Below are positions 26,899 through 35,272 of a stretch of 64,000 nucleotides of DNA, piece by piece. Origin of the DNA: CAYMZZ01 sp046297935 (lineage in GTDB: Bacteria > Bacteroidota > Bacteroidia > Chitinophagales > Chitinophagaceae); assembly GCA_046297935.1 (NCBI GenBank), contig JBKBHA010000001.1:248001-312000 (forward strand), written 5' to 3'. How positions within the stretch are numbered: position 1 is the stretch's first letter; each line of letters begins with the position of its first letter. Below the pieces are notes generated by a model. It saw nothing but the letters and a program-made list of their open reading frames with translations, had not been told where the DNA came from and ran no database searches. The position numbers and the translations under genes are program-made.

Positions 26899-27871
26899 AC
26901 GTGTTTTGGTAACTGGCGGAGCCGGTTATATCGGATCAGTCCTGGTAAGAATTCTCCTCAACAAGGGATATGAAGTAGTAGTAATGGATTCTGTGAAATT
27001 TGGCGGTGATGCGCTGTATGATGTAGCCCAGCATCCTTCATTCGAATTTATCAGGGGAGATATCAGAAATGAGGCTGATGTAGATAAAGCCCTGGCTTCC
27101 GGTGTTGATTCCATTGCACATTTAGCTGCTATCGTGGGCGATCCCGCCTGCTCCAAGTTTTCAGACGAGGCAAAAGAAGTGAACTGGACAGGTTCTGTAA
27201 ATCTGTTTGAGAAAGCGGAAAAAGCCGGCATCAAGCGTTTTGTGTTTGCCTCCACCTGCAGTAACTATGGTAAAATGGCCGACCCGAACGCTTTTGTGGA
27301 TGAAACATCAGAACTGCGGCCTGTTTCACTATACGCAGAACTTAAAGTGAAGTTTGAAAAATACCTCCTCGAAGAACGCAAAGATGCAAACATCTGCGCA
27401 ACCGCTCTTCGCTTTTCCACTGTGTACGGCTTTTCGCCACGTATCCGTTTCGATCTGACGGTGAACGAGTTTACCCGCAACGTTTGCCTCACCGGCAAAC
27501 AAGAGATCTGGGGGCCGCAATTTAATCGTCCCTACTGCCATGTAGATGATCTGGCCAGGGCAGTGGTGCTGGTACTCGAAGCACCTGAATCAAAAGTAAA
27601 ATCGAATGTGTTTAACGTGGGCGATACCAGCGAGAATTATTCCAAAAGAATGCTGATGGAAGAAATTCAAAAGCAGATTCCTACAGCAGAAGGGATATAC
27701 GTGGAAAGAACAGAAGACCCCCGCGATTACCGGGTGAATTGCGACAAGATTAAAAACGAGCTGGGCTTTACCATTACCAAAAAAGTGCCCGATGGTATCC
27801 GTGAAATCATCAAGCTGATGAACAGCGGAATCATCACCGATTCATTCTCTGAAAAGTTTAGAAACATATAA
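26891..27871 (+). CDS. Extended SDR NAD-dependent epimerase/dehydratase
   Basis: Nucleotide-sugar-modifying SDR. The start chosen is the ATG at 26891, giving 326 residues and beginning MVKRVLVTGGAGYIGS. The active-site motif is YAELK near residue 146, after FASTCSNYG. It resembles NAD-dependent epimerases/dehydratases of surface-glycan loci. It is too short to be a PglF-type transmembrane 4,6-dehydratase, so if the aminotransferase at 28146 uses a UDP-4-keto sugar, this protein or one outside the window must supply it. Substrate unknown. Confidence 0.85.
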   Translation: MVKRVLVTGGAGYIGSVLVRILLNKGYEVVVMDSVKFGGDALYDVAQHPSFEFIRGDIRNEADVDKALASGVDSIAHLAAIVGDPACSKFSDEAKEVNWTGSVNLFEKAEKAGIKRFVFASTCSNYGKMADPNAFVDETSELRPVSLYAELKVKFEKYLLEERKDANICATALRFSTVYGFSPRIRFDLTVNEFTRNVCLTGKQEIWGPQFNRPYCHVDDLARAVVLVLEAPESKVKSNVFNVGDTSENYSKRMLMEEIQKQIPTAEGIYVERTEDPRDYRVNCDKIKNELGFTITKKVPDGIREIIKLMNSGIITDSFSEKFRNI

Positions 27872-27952
27872 CGATCATTTCCATAAATCTATCGTTAGAC
27901 CCGCCGGAACGGAATGGCTTCTGTTGATGCAAGTTGCTTAGAAAAATTGCTT

Positions 27953-28145
27953 TTCTGTTCCCGCAGATTTGCACAGATTTTTATACAGATTTCGTTAAGC
28001 AACGCAGCTAACAATCCGGCAACTACACACCCAAACAACTAAACGACTAAACAACCCAACAACTAAACAACGCAACAACTCAACGACTAAACAACTAAAC
28101 AACCCAACAACTAAACAATTCAACACTTCAACAATTCAACCTTCT
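27953..28145 (+). repeat. Composite repeat copy A: CGCAGATTT block plus CA-rich array
   Basis: The block at 27953-28030 (CCCGCAGATTTGCACAGA ... AACAATCCGGCAACTACACA) matches 29440-29528 closely. It is followed by a CA-rich array of CAACAACTAAAC and CAACAATTCAAC units to 28145, directly before the aminotransferase ATG. The array has only about three G residues in over 120 bases. The remaining 80 bases after the SDR gene show nothing recognisable. Confidence 0.88.
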
Positions 28146-29294
28146 ATGCTTCTCCTTTCTGGTCCCAACATCGCCGGTAATGAATGGAAATATGTGAAAG
28201 AATGCCTGGATACCGGCTGGGTTTCTTCTGTAGGTTCGTATGTAACGAAGTTTGAAAACATGGTGGCTGAATACGCCGGCTGCAAGTATGGTGTGGCAAC
28301 CAGTAATGGTACATCTGCCTTGCATATTGCACTAATGCTGGCGGGTGTAGAGCCGGGTGACCTTGTGATTACGCCGAATGTAACTTTTATTGCCACCGTC
28401 AACAGCATACGTTACGCGGGTGCCGACCCGATACTGGTTGATATTGATCCCGAAAACTGGCAGATGGATCTGAACCTCCTGGAAACCTGGCTGGAAAAGG
28501 AAACAAAGCGGGAGGGGAATGGGTCTTTATTGCATACCCCTTCTGGTCGTAGGATCGGCGCAATCATGCCCGTACATGTGCTCGGCAATATGGGCGATGT
28601 AGATCATTTGATGCGCATCAGCGAAAAGTTTGGTCTGCCAATAGTGGAAGATTCAACCGAAGCGCTGGGATCCTATTATAAAGGTAAACATGCAGGTAGT
28701 TTTGGATTGATGGGCTGCTTTAGTTTCAACGGCAACAAAATAATAACCACAGGCGGCGGCGGAGTAATTGTGACTAACAACGAAGCGCTGGCGAAGAAAG
28801 CCAAGCATCTCACTACACAGGCGAAAAGCGACCCATTCGAATACGTGCACGACGAAGTAGGGTATAATTACCGGTTGGTAAATGTGCTGGCAGCGATGGG
28901 TGTGGCGCAGATGGAATTACTGCCCGATTTTGTAAAAAGAAAGAAGGAAGTGGATGCTTATTATCGGGCCGGCTTAAACGGTCTGGCTGATATCCGTTTT
29001 CAATCCGTGTCGGCTGACGTAGACCCCAATTGCTGGCTGTTTACCTTTCGTACTAAACATCAAAAGGCCCTGTTGAAAGCACTCAATGAACAGCAACTGC
29101 AGTCGCGCCCCTTCTGGGTGCCCATGAATCAGTTGAAAATGTTCAGTAAAGATATTTATGTAACCCAAACTGATCAATCAAACCAGGTTTATCAGGAATG
29201 TTTGAGTATTCCCTGTTCTACCAACATTACGAAGGAAGATATGGATCGGGTACTGCAGGTTGTTGTTGAAGTGTTGAAGGGTCGAAGAGTTTAG
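28146..29294 (+). CDS. LegC/PglE-type nucleotide-sugar aminotransferase
   Basis: DegT/DnrJ/EryC1-family PLP aminotransferase, 382 residues. It starts SGPNIAGNEWKYVKECLDTGWVSS, typical of the LegC group that aminates UDP-4-keto-6-deoxy sugars. The PLP lysine is K198 in FNGNKIITTGGGG, and VEDSTEALGSYY carries the PLP-ring Asp. With the PglD-like acetyltransferase and PglC-like transferase it suggests a bacillosamine- or legionaminic-type precursor. The gene is framed by two direct copies of a composite repeat, and its stop codon TAG lies in the first repeat unit downstream. Confidence 0.9.
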   Translation: MLLLSGPNIAGNEWKYVKECLDTGWVSSVGSYVTKFENMVAEYAGCKYGVATSNGTSALHIALMLAGVEPGDLVITPNVTFIATVNSIRYAGADPILVDIDPENWQMDLNLLETWLEKETKREGNGSLLHTPSGRRIGAIMPVHVLGNMGDVDHLMRISEKFGLPIVEDSTEALGSYYKGKHAGSFGLMGCFSFNGNKIITTGGGGVIVTNNEALAKKAKHLTTQAKSDPFEYVHDEVGYNYRLVNVLAAMGVAQMELLPDFVKRKKEVDAYYRAGLNGLADIRFQSVSADVDPNCWLFTFRTKHQKALLKALNEQQLQSRPFWVPMNQLKMFSKDIYVTQTDQSNQVYQECLSIPCSTNITKEDMDRVLQVVVEVLKGRRV

Positions 29295-29658
29295 TTGTTT
29301 AGTTGTTTGGATGTTTGGTCGTTTAGTTGTTGGGGTGTGTAGTAGTTGGGTGTTGTTCTGCGCAATCTGCGTAAAAAATCTGCGATATCTGCGGGAAAAG
29401 AAAGTTTAAGCGAACGGAAGCATTCAAATCAGATGATAATTCTGTTCCCGCAGATTTACACAGATTTTTTACGCAGATTCCGCTGATTTCTTTAAGCGAC
29501 GAAGTTAACAATCCGGCAACTACACATCCCAACAACTAAACGACTAAACACCCCAACAACCCAACACCTCAACACCCCAACAACTAAACAACTACACAAC
29601 CCAACAACTAAACAATTAAACAATTCAACAATTCAACAATTCAACCCTTCAACTCTCC
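29295..29658. repeat. Composite repeat copy B with nested inverted repeats (364-base gap)
   Basis: The gap holds no gene. In order: a GT-rich array (29295-29357), an AATCTGCG arm (29364-29397), a spacer, the complementary CGCAGATT arm (29445-29479, about 31 of 35 positions paired), a block shared with 27953-28030 (to about 29528), and a CA-rich array to 29658 abutting the sugar transferase ATG. The outer GT- and CA-rich parts can also pair, so the whole interval can fold into one large cruciform or RNA stem. Confidence 0.88.
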
Positions 29659-30345
29659 ATGTATCTTTTCATCAAACGTTTCTTCGATATTCTTTTCTCG
29701 CTGATCGCGCTTATTCTGCTGTCGCCGATTCTGCTGCCGATTGTGATATTGCTGAAACTGACGGGAGAAGGAGAGATACTATATCTGCAAAAGCGAATGG
29801 GATTCCGCAACAGGGAATTTTTTATCTGGAAGTTTGCCACCATGTTGAAGAACAGTCCGAATATGGGCACCGGTGATGTGACTACCCGTAATGACCCGAG
29901 AGTGACTCCCCTGGGCAAGTTTTTGCGGATGAGCAAGATCAATGAATTGCCACAATTGGTCAATATTTTGAAAGGCGACATGTCGTTTGTAGGCCCACGC
30001 CCACTGATGCGTGCAGGATTTGAACGCTATTCAGCGGAGCTTCAGGCGTCGGTGTACCGGGTCAAGCCCGGACTTACAGGAATTGGATCTGTTGTTTTTC
30101 GCGACGAAGAATTTATTATCACAAACAGCAGCTTGCCGCCCCATGAATGTTATGCAAAAGTGATATTGCCTTATAAAGGAGCACTAGAAATGTGGTATCA
30201 ACGGCATCAAAGTTTTTACACCGATTTCATGATCCTCTTTTTAACTGCCTGGTATATCCTTTTTTCAAAGTCAGATATGGTGAATAAGGTGTTTCGGGAT
30301 TTGCCCGCTCGTCCGGTTGATGTAACAACAGCCATCGCGTCCTAA
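29659..30345 (+). CDS. Initiating sugar (phosphoglycosyl) transferase, PglC/WcaJ-C type
   Basis: Monotopic phosphoglycosyl transferase that would load the first sugar phosphate on undecaprenyl phosphate. 228 residues, the short catalytic-core form. It has an N-terminal membrane helix FFDILFSLIALILLSP (about residues 9-24), then the conserved TTRNDPRVTPLGKFLR, LPQLVNILKGDMSFVGPRP and VKPGLTG segments. Where well-studied enzymes carry the Asp-Glu dyad this protein has Asn95-Glu96 (KINELPQ). Extra hydrophobic sequence near residues 190-206 may be a C-terminal membrane anchor. The start follows a CA-rich leader directly. Confidence 0.9.
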   Translation: MYLFIKRFFDILFSLIALILLSPILLPIVILLKLTGEGEILYLQKRMGFRNREFFIWKFATMLKNSPNMGTGDVTTRNDPRVTPLGKFLRMSKINELPQLVNILKGDMSFVGPRPLMRAGFERYSAELQASVYRVKPGLTGIGSVVFRDEEFIITNSSLPPHECYAKVILPYKGALEMWYQRHQSFYTDFMILFLTAWYILFSKSDMVNKVFRDLPARPVDVTTAIAS

Positions 30346-30441
30346 ACCTGCGCTGGCACCAGCGATTCCGTTTCATAGATTATCTTTACGAGGTCGAAAC
30401 ACCTTTTGGTAGCCTGAATCTTGTATTTTGGAGATCTTACT

Positions 30442-31188
30442 ATGTTTCAACTTTTCAAAAAAAAGACGAACAGCAGTGCAGCACCTTTCCCGTTTTCAAA
30501 ACTGGAAGTGGACATGCACTCGCATATTATTCCGGGCGTTGACGATGGCTCGGCAGATATGGAAACATCGCTGGAACTCATTCGCGGCATGGCAGAACTT
30601 GGATATCGGAAGCTGATAGCTACTCCGCATATCATGTGGGACATGTACCGCAATACTCCCGAATTGTTACGGGAGCGGCTGGCCCTGGTGCAGGAAGCTG
30701 TCAAAAAAGAAGGACTGCCGGTGGAGATTTTTGTGGCCGCAGAATATTATCTCGACGAGCATGTGGAAGAGTTGTTGCGCAATAAAGAACCCCTGTTAAC
30801 TATATCGGGCAACAAAGTGCTAACTGAATTCTCTATGGCATTCCCGTCGCTGAATATTCGTGAGTTGCTTTTTAATTTACAAATGGAGGGGTATCAACCC
30901 GTGATAGCTCATCCTGAGCGATATGTTTACCTCAACCACAATAAGGGCTTCTACGACGAGTTGCGCGATGCAGGCTGTTTGTTTCAGTTAAACCTTTTAT
31001 CGGTTACCGGTTACTACGGTCGTTCCGTACAGGAACTGGCGCAATACCTGTTAAAAAAGGGGTATTACGACATCATTGGCACCGATTTACATCATGAGGG
31101 ACACCTTGCGAGGTTACGTAGTCTTCAGGCAGACAGCAGCTTGCAGGATTTAATGGACTCCGGCAAGCTGTTGAATAGCAGTCTGTAA
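30442..31188 (+). CDS. CpsB/YwqE-type PHP-domain tyrosine phosphatase
   Basis: Predicted Mn-dependent phosphotyrosine phosphatase of the PHP family, partner of BY-kinases in capsule control. I chose the ATG at 30442 (248 residues) over a TTG 21 bases upstream. The metal-binding signature DMHSHIIPGVDDGS is at about residues 24-37, ATPHIMWD follows, and HPERY and GTDLHHEGH give further His/Asp ligands. Its likely substrate is the Tyr-rich tail of the kinase at 3-2006. It closes the polysaccharide locus. Confidence 0.9.
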   Translation: MFQLFKKKTNSSAAPFPFSKLEVDMHSHIIPGVDDGSADMETSLELIRGMAELGYRKLIATPHIMWDMYRNTPELLRERLALVQEAVKKEGLPVEIFVAAEYYLDEHVEELLRNKEPLLTISGNKVLTEFSMAFPSLNIRELLFNLQMEGYQPVIAHPERYVYLNHNKGFYDELRDAGCLFQLNLLSVTGYYGRSVQELAQYLLKKGYYDIIGTDLHHEGHLARLRSLQADSSLQDLMDSGKLLNSSL

Positions 31189-31244
31189 TACATTATCATA
31201 GGATTAATGAACTTTTTGCGGCCCAGCGTTGTAATAGCTGTTGT

Positions 31245-32129
31245 ATGAGCGTATTCACCATTAAGGACCTGGAAAATTTGTCGGGCATCAAGGCCCACAC
31301 CATCCGGATGTGGGAGCAGCGCTACAATTTTTTGAAACCTCAGCGCAGCTGTACCAATATTCGTTACTACGATAATGAGCAGCTAAAGACCTTGCTCAAT
31401 ATTGCGTTGCTCAACAAGTACGGTTTTAAGATCTCGCATATCGACCGTATGAGGCCCGAGGAAATCAATGAAAAGATTCTTTCTCTTCGCGAGGCAGAAG
31501 CCATGCAGGAGCGAATCGTGAATGAATTGGTTCGCGAGATGATTGATCTTGAAACGGAGAAATTTGAACAATGCATCAATCGTTATATCCAGGCCAATGG
31601 AATCGAAAAGGCCATTCGTGAAATCATTTTCCCCTTTCTCGAAAAAATAGGTATCCTTTGGCAAACCGGTCATATCATGCCGGCTCAGGAGCATTTTGTT
31701 TCAAATCTCATTCGACAGAAATTGATTGTGGCGATTGATCAACTGCCCAACTCACCCGATGGAAAACTTTGCCTGCTTTATCTGCCCGCGGGCGAGTACC
31801 ATGAACTCGGTCTGCTTTTTCTTTCGTTTCTACTTAAAAGCAGGGGTGCGCGGTTATTGTATCTGGGAGCCAATGTGCCTTTCGATGATGTGGAAAGCGT
31901 GGTAAAGGCATTGAAACCAGAAAAAGCCTTCATTCACTTGACCAGCACTTCGGCCAATTTCAATTTCGATAAAACCATTCGGCTGATCAATCAGAAAACA
32001 GCCGGTCTCCCCACTTTCATTTCCGGGTACCCCACTCAGAGTTATTTTCGAGACCTCCCACCCGGCATTCATCTCAAAAGATCCTTCTCCGAAGTACTGG
32101 AAATTGTCAATTCTATTGATAATCAGTAA
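31245..32129 (+). CDS. carH: CarH/LitR-like B12-dependent MerR-family photoreceptor regulator
   Basis: 294-residue regulator. An N-terminal MerR winged helix (residues about 3-70, FTIKDLENLSGIKAHTIRMWEQRY) is followed by a four-helix bundle and a cobalamin-binding domain. The light-sensing signature W-x9-EH is exact: Trp139, Glu149, His150. The cobalamin motif E-x-H-x-x-G is Glu184, His186, Gly189, with His186 the expected lower ligand. In CarH, adenosylcobalamin in the dark allows tetramer binding to DNA, and light breaks it. Here it should repress the sigma factor and crt genes downstream until illumination. Confidence 0.93.
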   Translation: MSVFTIKDLENLSGIKAHTIRMWEQRYNFLKPQRSCTNIRYYDNEQLKTLLNIALLNKYGFKISHIDRMRPEEINEKILSLREAEAMQERIVNELVREMIDLETEKFEQCINRYIQANGIEKAIREIIFPFLEKIGILWQTGHIMPAQEHFVSNLIRQKLIVAIDQLPNSPDGKLCLLYLPAGEYHELGLLFLSFLLKSRGARLLYLGANVPFDDVESVVKALKPEKAFIHLTSTSANFNFDKTIRLINQKTAGLPTFISGYPTQSYFRDLPPGIHLKRSFSEVLEIVNSIDNQ

Positions 32130-32130
32130 A

Positions 32131-32152
32131 TTAACTTTTTTTGAAAATTAAC
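32131..32152 (+). promoter_or_regulatory. Candidate operator: TTAAC direct repeats before the sigma gene
   Basis: TTAAC occurs at 32131-32135 and 32148-32152 with a 17-base period, and again at 32195-32199 overlapping TAACTTTA, a weak -7-like element. The interval lies between the CarH-like gene and the sigma gene it would control. This is a pattern match only. Confidence 0.25.
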
Positions 32153-32230
32153 AGTAATCTGACAAACATTATTTCATAGCGCCTGTTATTTTGTTTAACT
32201 TTATGCCATATAATCTTAAACAAAAACACC

Positions 32231-32731
32231 ATGTCCAAAACAGATTTTCAGGAAGTATTGCTTGAGAACGCAGATTTTCTCAAGCCCTTTGCCATTAATC
32301 TGACAAGGGACACTGAAGCTGCGAATGACCTGTACCAGGAGACACTTTATAAGGCTTTGGCCAATAAAGAAAAGTATAATGTGGGTACTAATATCCGCGC
32401 CTGGTTATTTACCATCATGCGCAATATCTTCATCAATGATTATCGGCGTAAGGCAAAGCAGCGTACTATCTTCGACAGTACGCCCAACGATTTTCTGATC
32501 AACATGAAGCAGGTATCAGTTTCGAACGGAGCTGAAAGTGATTTACGTTTGAAGGAAATTCATGAGGCATTGCATCAATTGCCTGAGATATTCAAAGTGC
32601 CATTTCAACTCTATTTCGACGGATATAAATATCAGGAAATTGCGGATGTATTGGGAGAACCCCTTGGTACGGTTAAGAGCCGGATTCACTTTGCCCGCAA
32701 ATTGTTGAAGGAAAGGATTACACGTTATTGA
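32231..32731 (+). CDS. ECF-type sigma-70 factor
   Basis: 166-residue ECF sigma factor with region 2 (about 12-80: NDLYQETLYKALANKEKY, IRAWLFTIMRNIFINDYRR) and region 4 (about 110-160: LPEIFKVPFQLYFDGYKYQEIADVLGEPLGTVKSRIHFARKLL). It lies between the CarH-like regulator and crtI, in the order often seen in Bacteroidota carotenoid clusters. No anti-sigma gene is adjacent, so control is likely transcriptional through the light regulator. Its targets probably include the crt genes, which start 163 bases downstream. Confidence 0.92.
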   Translation: MSKTDFQEVLLENADFLKPFAINLTRDTEAANDLYQETLYKALANKEKYNVGTNIRAWLFTIMRNIFINDYRRKAKQRTIFDSTPNDFLINMKQVSVSNGAESDLRLKEIHEALHQLPEIFKVPFQLYFDGYKYQEIADVLGEPLGTVKSRIHFARKLLKERITRY

Positions 32732-32894
32732 TTGTTGCCTGGCAGCAATCATCTGACGCGATATAGCCGGAACCTGATTTCGTTTACCTCTGTTGAAATT
32801 CGGCAAAAAATCATATATTCAGATTAAGTCATTCACCGAAATGTTCTGTTACGGGTAGCAGGACATTTGCCATTGAACCAGCAGCCTAAACCAA

Positions 32895-34373
32895 ATGGTA
32901 GCAAGAAAAAAAGTTGTAGTAATCGGAAGTGGGTTTGCCGGCTTGTCGGCGGCCAGTTTTATGGCCAGAGATGGATGGGATGTGCTGGTATTGGAGAAAA
33001 ACGACGGACCCGGAGGTCGGGCGAGGCAATGGAAAGAGAAAGGTTTTGTGTTTGACATGGGTCCCAGTTTCTACTGGATGCCAGATGTGTTTGAACGGTA
33101 CTTTGCACAGTTTGGAAAAAAGGTGTCTGATTACTATCAATTACATCGTTTGGACCCCTCATACCGAATTTACTGGAACGATGGGTTTACAGATTTGCCG
33201 GCTAACGCGGAGCAATTGAAACAGGTCTTTGAAGAACTGGAGCCTGGTGCCGCACAGAAGCTGGACCGCTATCTCGCTGGTGCCCGGTACAAGTATGATG
33301 TTGGCATAAATAATCTGGTCCATAAACCAGGGCAGTCGCTGACCGAGTTTTTAGAATGGGATACCATAAAGGGAATGTTCAGGCTGGAAGTGTTTACTTC
33401 CATCAAAAAGCATATTGCCAAATATTTTACCCATCCCAAGTTGCGGCAGATGATGGAGTTTCCTGTATTGTTTTTAGGAGCATTGCCGGAAGACACGCCA
33501 GCGCTTTACAGTCTGATGAATTATGCCGATATCTGTGGTGGTACCTGGCATCCGATGGGTGGAATGTATGCGGTGGTTGACGGAATGTATCGACTGGCGA
33601 AAGAACAGGGAGTGCGATTCCGTTTTTCCGAAGAGGTTCGGGAAATTTCAGTTGAAAAGGGATTGGCCCGGTCTGTATTGACTGATCAGGGTCAGTATCT
33701 CGCCGATGCAGTGATCAGTGGTGCAGATTATCAATTTACAGAGTCGGTTTTACTGGATCCGATTCATCAAAGTTATTCTAATCGCTATTGGGAAAACAGG
33801 GTAATGGCACCTTCCTGTTTGCTTTATTATGTAGGACTAAACAAGAAGCTGAACAATGTTCAGCATCATAGTCTCTTTTTTGATGTGCCTTTTGATGAAC
33901 ATGGGCGTCAGATTTATCGTGATCCACAATGGCCAACCGAGCCGTTGTTCTATGTAAGCATTCCCAGCATCACAGACCCGGCGGCCGCACCCGAAGGTTC
34001 GGAATCGCTCGTTTTTCTGGTGCCGGTTGCATCGGGCTTGCAGGGGGATTCGGAAGCACTGAGGAATGAATATTTTGAGCGTATTGTTACAAGAATGGAA
34101 GCGCATACGGGGCAGACACTACGCGATGCAATTGTGGTGAAAAAATCGTATTCGGTTAGTGATTTCGTGAGCGACTATCATTCCTTCCGCGGCAATGCCT
34201 ATGGTTTGGCCAACACGCTCAGACAAACTGCTATTTTCAGGCCGTCGTGCCGAAGCCGCAAAGTGGGCAATTTGTTTTATACCGGCCAACTGACTGTTCC
34301 AGGTCCGGGTGTGCCGCCCAGCCTGATTAGTGGCGAAGTAGTGGCACGGGAACTGGTAAAAAGCGTATCGTAA
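32895..34373 (+). CDS. crtI: Phytoene desaturase CrtI
   Basis: FAD-dependent desaturase that converts phytoene to lycopene. 492 residues, the usual length. The dinucleotide-binding motif VVVIGSGFAGLSAASFMARDG is near the N-terminus, followed by EKNDGPGGRARQW. The C-terminal carotenoid-oxidoreductase signature GNLFYTGQLTVPGPGVPPSLISGEVVARE is intact. It heads a compact operon of five carotenoid genes. A weak TTG-N18-TATATTCA promoter-like pair lies at about 32793-32821. Confidence 0.96.
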   Translation: MVARKKVVVIGSGFAGLSAASFMARDGWDVLVLEKNDGPGGRARQWKEKGFVFDMGPSFYWMPDVFERYFAQFGKKVSDYYQLHRLDPSYRIYWNDGFTDLPANAEQLKQVFEELEPGAAQKLDRYLAGARYKYDVGINNLVHKPGQSLTEFLEWDTIKGMFRLEVFTSIKKHIAKYFTHPKLRQMMEFPVLFLGALPEDTPALYSLMNYADICGGTWHPMGGMYAVVDGMYRLAKEQGVRFRFSEEVREISVEKGLARSVLTDQGQYLADAVISGADYQFTESVLLDPIHQSYSNRYWENRVMAPSCLLYYVGLNKKLNNVQHHSLFFDVPFDEHGRQIYRDPQWPTEPLFYVSIPSITDPAAAPEGSESLVFLVPVASGLQGDSEALRNEYFERIVTRMEAHTGQTLRDAIVVKKSYSVSDFVSDYHSFRGNAYGLANTLRQTAIFRPSCRSRKVGNLFYTGQLTVPGPGVPPSLISGEVVARELVKSVS

Positions 34374-34397
34374 TTAAAAAATCAAGTGACTGCTGTT

Positions 34398-35261
34398 ATG
34401 ATTAAACTTTTTCACGAAACAAGCGAAGAGTGCAGCCGACTGGTTACTCAGCGGTATAGTACGTCGTTTGCCTCGGCCATTCGAATGCTGCACCGGGATC
34501 TTCGTGCGCCAATCTGCAATATCTATGGCTTTGTACGGCTGGCCGACGAAATCGTAGATTCATTTCATGAATACAACAAGCCCGCATTGCTTGATGCGTT
34601 TCGTCGCGAAACTTTTGATGCCATCGAACGAGGCATCAGTCTCAATCCTATTCTGAACAGCTTTCAGCGCACCGTTAACCAGTACAATATCGACCTGCAT
34701 CTGGTGGAAGCTTTTTTCCGTAGTATGGAAATGGATCTTACCCGTCAGCAATACGATGAAGAGGGATATCGGGAATACATTTATGGATCGGCAGAGGTGG
34801 TGGGTTTAATGTGTCTCTATGTATTTTGCGAAGGCGACCGGGCAGTGTATGAGCGCCTGAAAGAGCCGGCCCGTTCGCTGGGCGCTGCCTTTCAAAAAGT
34901 AAATTTCCTTCGTGATATTAAGGCCGACTATGCAGGGCTGGCGAGGGTTTATTTTCCGCGTTGCGATTTTGAAAACTTCACCTGCAAAGACAAGCAACAG
35001 ATAGAAGACGATATTCAGGCCGATTTCCGTGCTGCCTATAAAGGCATTACCCACCTGCCCCTGAAAGCAAGGTTCGGGGTTTACGTTGCCTACAAATACT
35101 ATCTGTCACTATTCCGAAAGATCCGCAAACTGGAACCCGCGCGCATTCTGGGCGCGAGGGTACGGATTCCAAATTATTACAAGGCCCTGATCGTGTTGCG
35201 AGCGGCGGTGAAGAATCAATTAAGACTTATTCAGCCGGAGTCGCCGGTAATGGCTCATTGA
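34398..35261 (+). CDS. crtB: Phytoene synthase CrtB
   Basis: Condenses two GGPP to phytoene. I chose the ATG at 34398 (287 residues) over a GTG 12 bases upstream because it gives the compact start MIKLFHETSEECSRLVTQ. Both Asp-rich Mg/diphosphate-binding motifs are present: DEIVD near residue 52 and DIKAD near residue 172 (FLRDIKADY). YCYxxAGxVG is represented by YGSAEVVGLM. It follows crtI by 24 bases. GGPP must come from a synthase elsewhere in the genome. Confidence 0.95.
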   Translation: MIKLFHETSEECSRLVTQRYSTSFASAIRMLHRDLRAPICNIYGFVRLADEIVDSFHEYNKPALLDAFRRETFDAIERGISLNPILNSFQRTVNQYNIDLHLVEAFFRSMEMDLTRQQYDEEGYREYIYGSAEVVGLMCLYVFCEGDRAVYERLKEPARSLGAAFQKVNFLRDIKADYAGLARVYFPRCDFENFTCKDKQQIEDDIQADFRAAYKGITHLPLKARFGVYVAYKYYLSLFRKIRKLEPARILGARVRIPNYYKALIVLRAAVKNQLRLIQPESPVMAH

Positions 35262-35272
35262 AAAAGTAGGGG

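Noticed and set aside
28146..29658. Classical insertion sequence
   Set aside because: No transposase, no target-site duplication visible; the repeat flanks are direct composite blocks, not IS ends.
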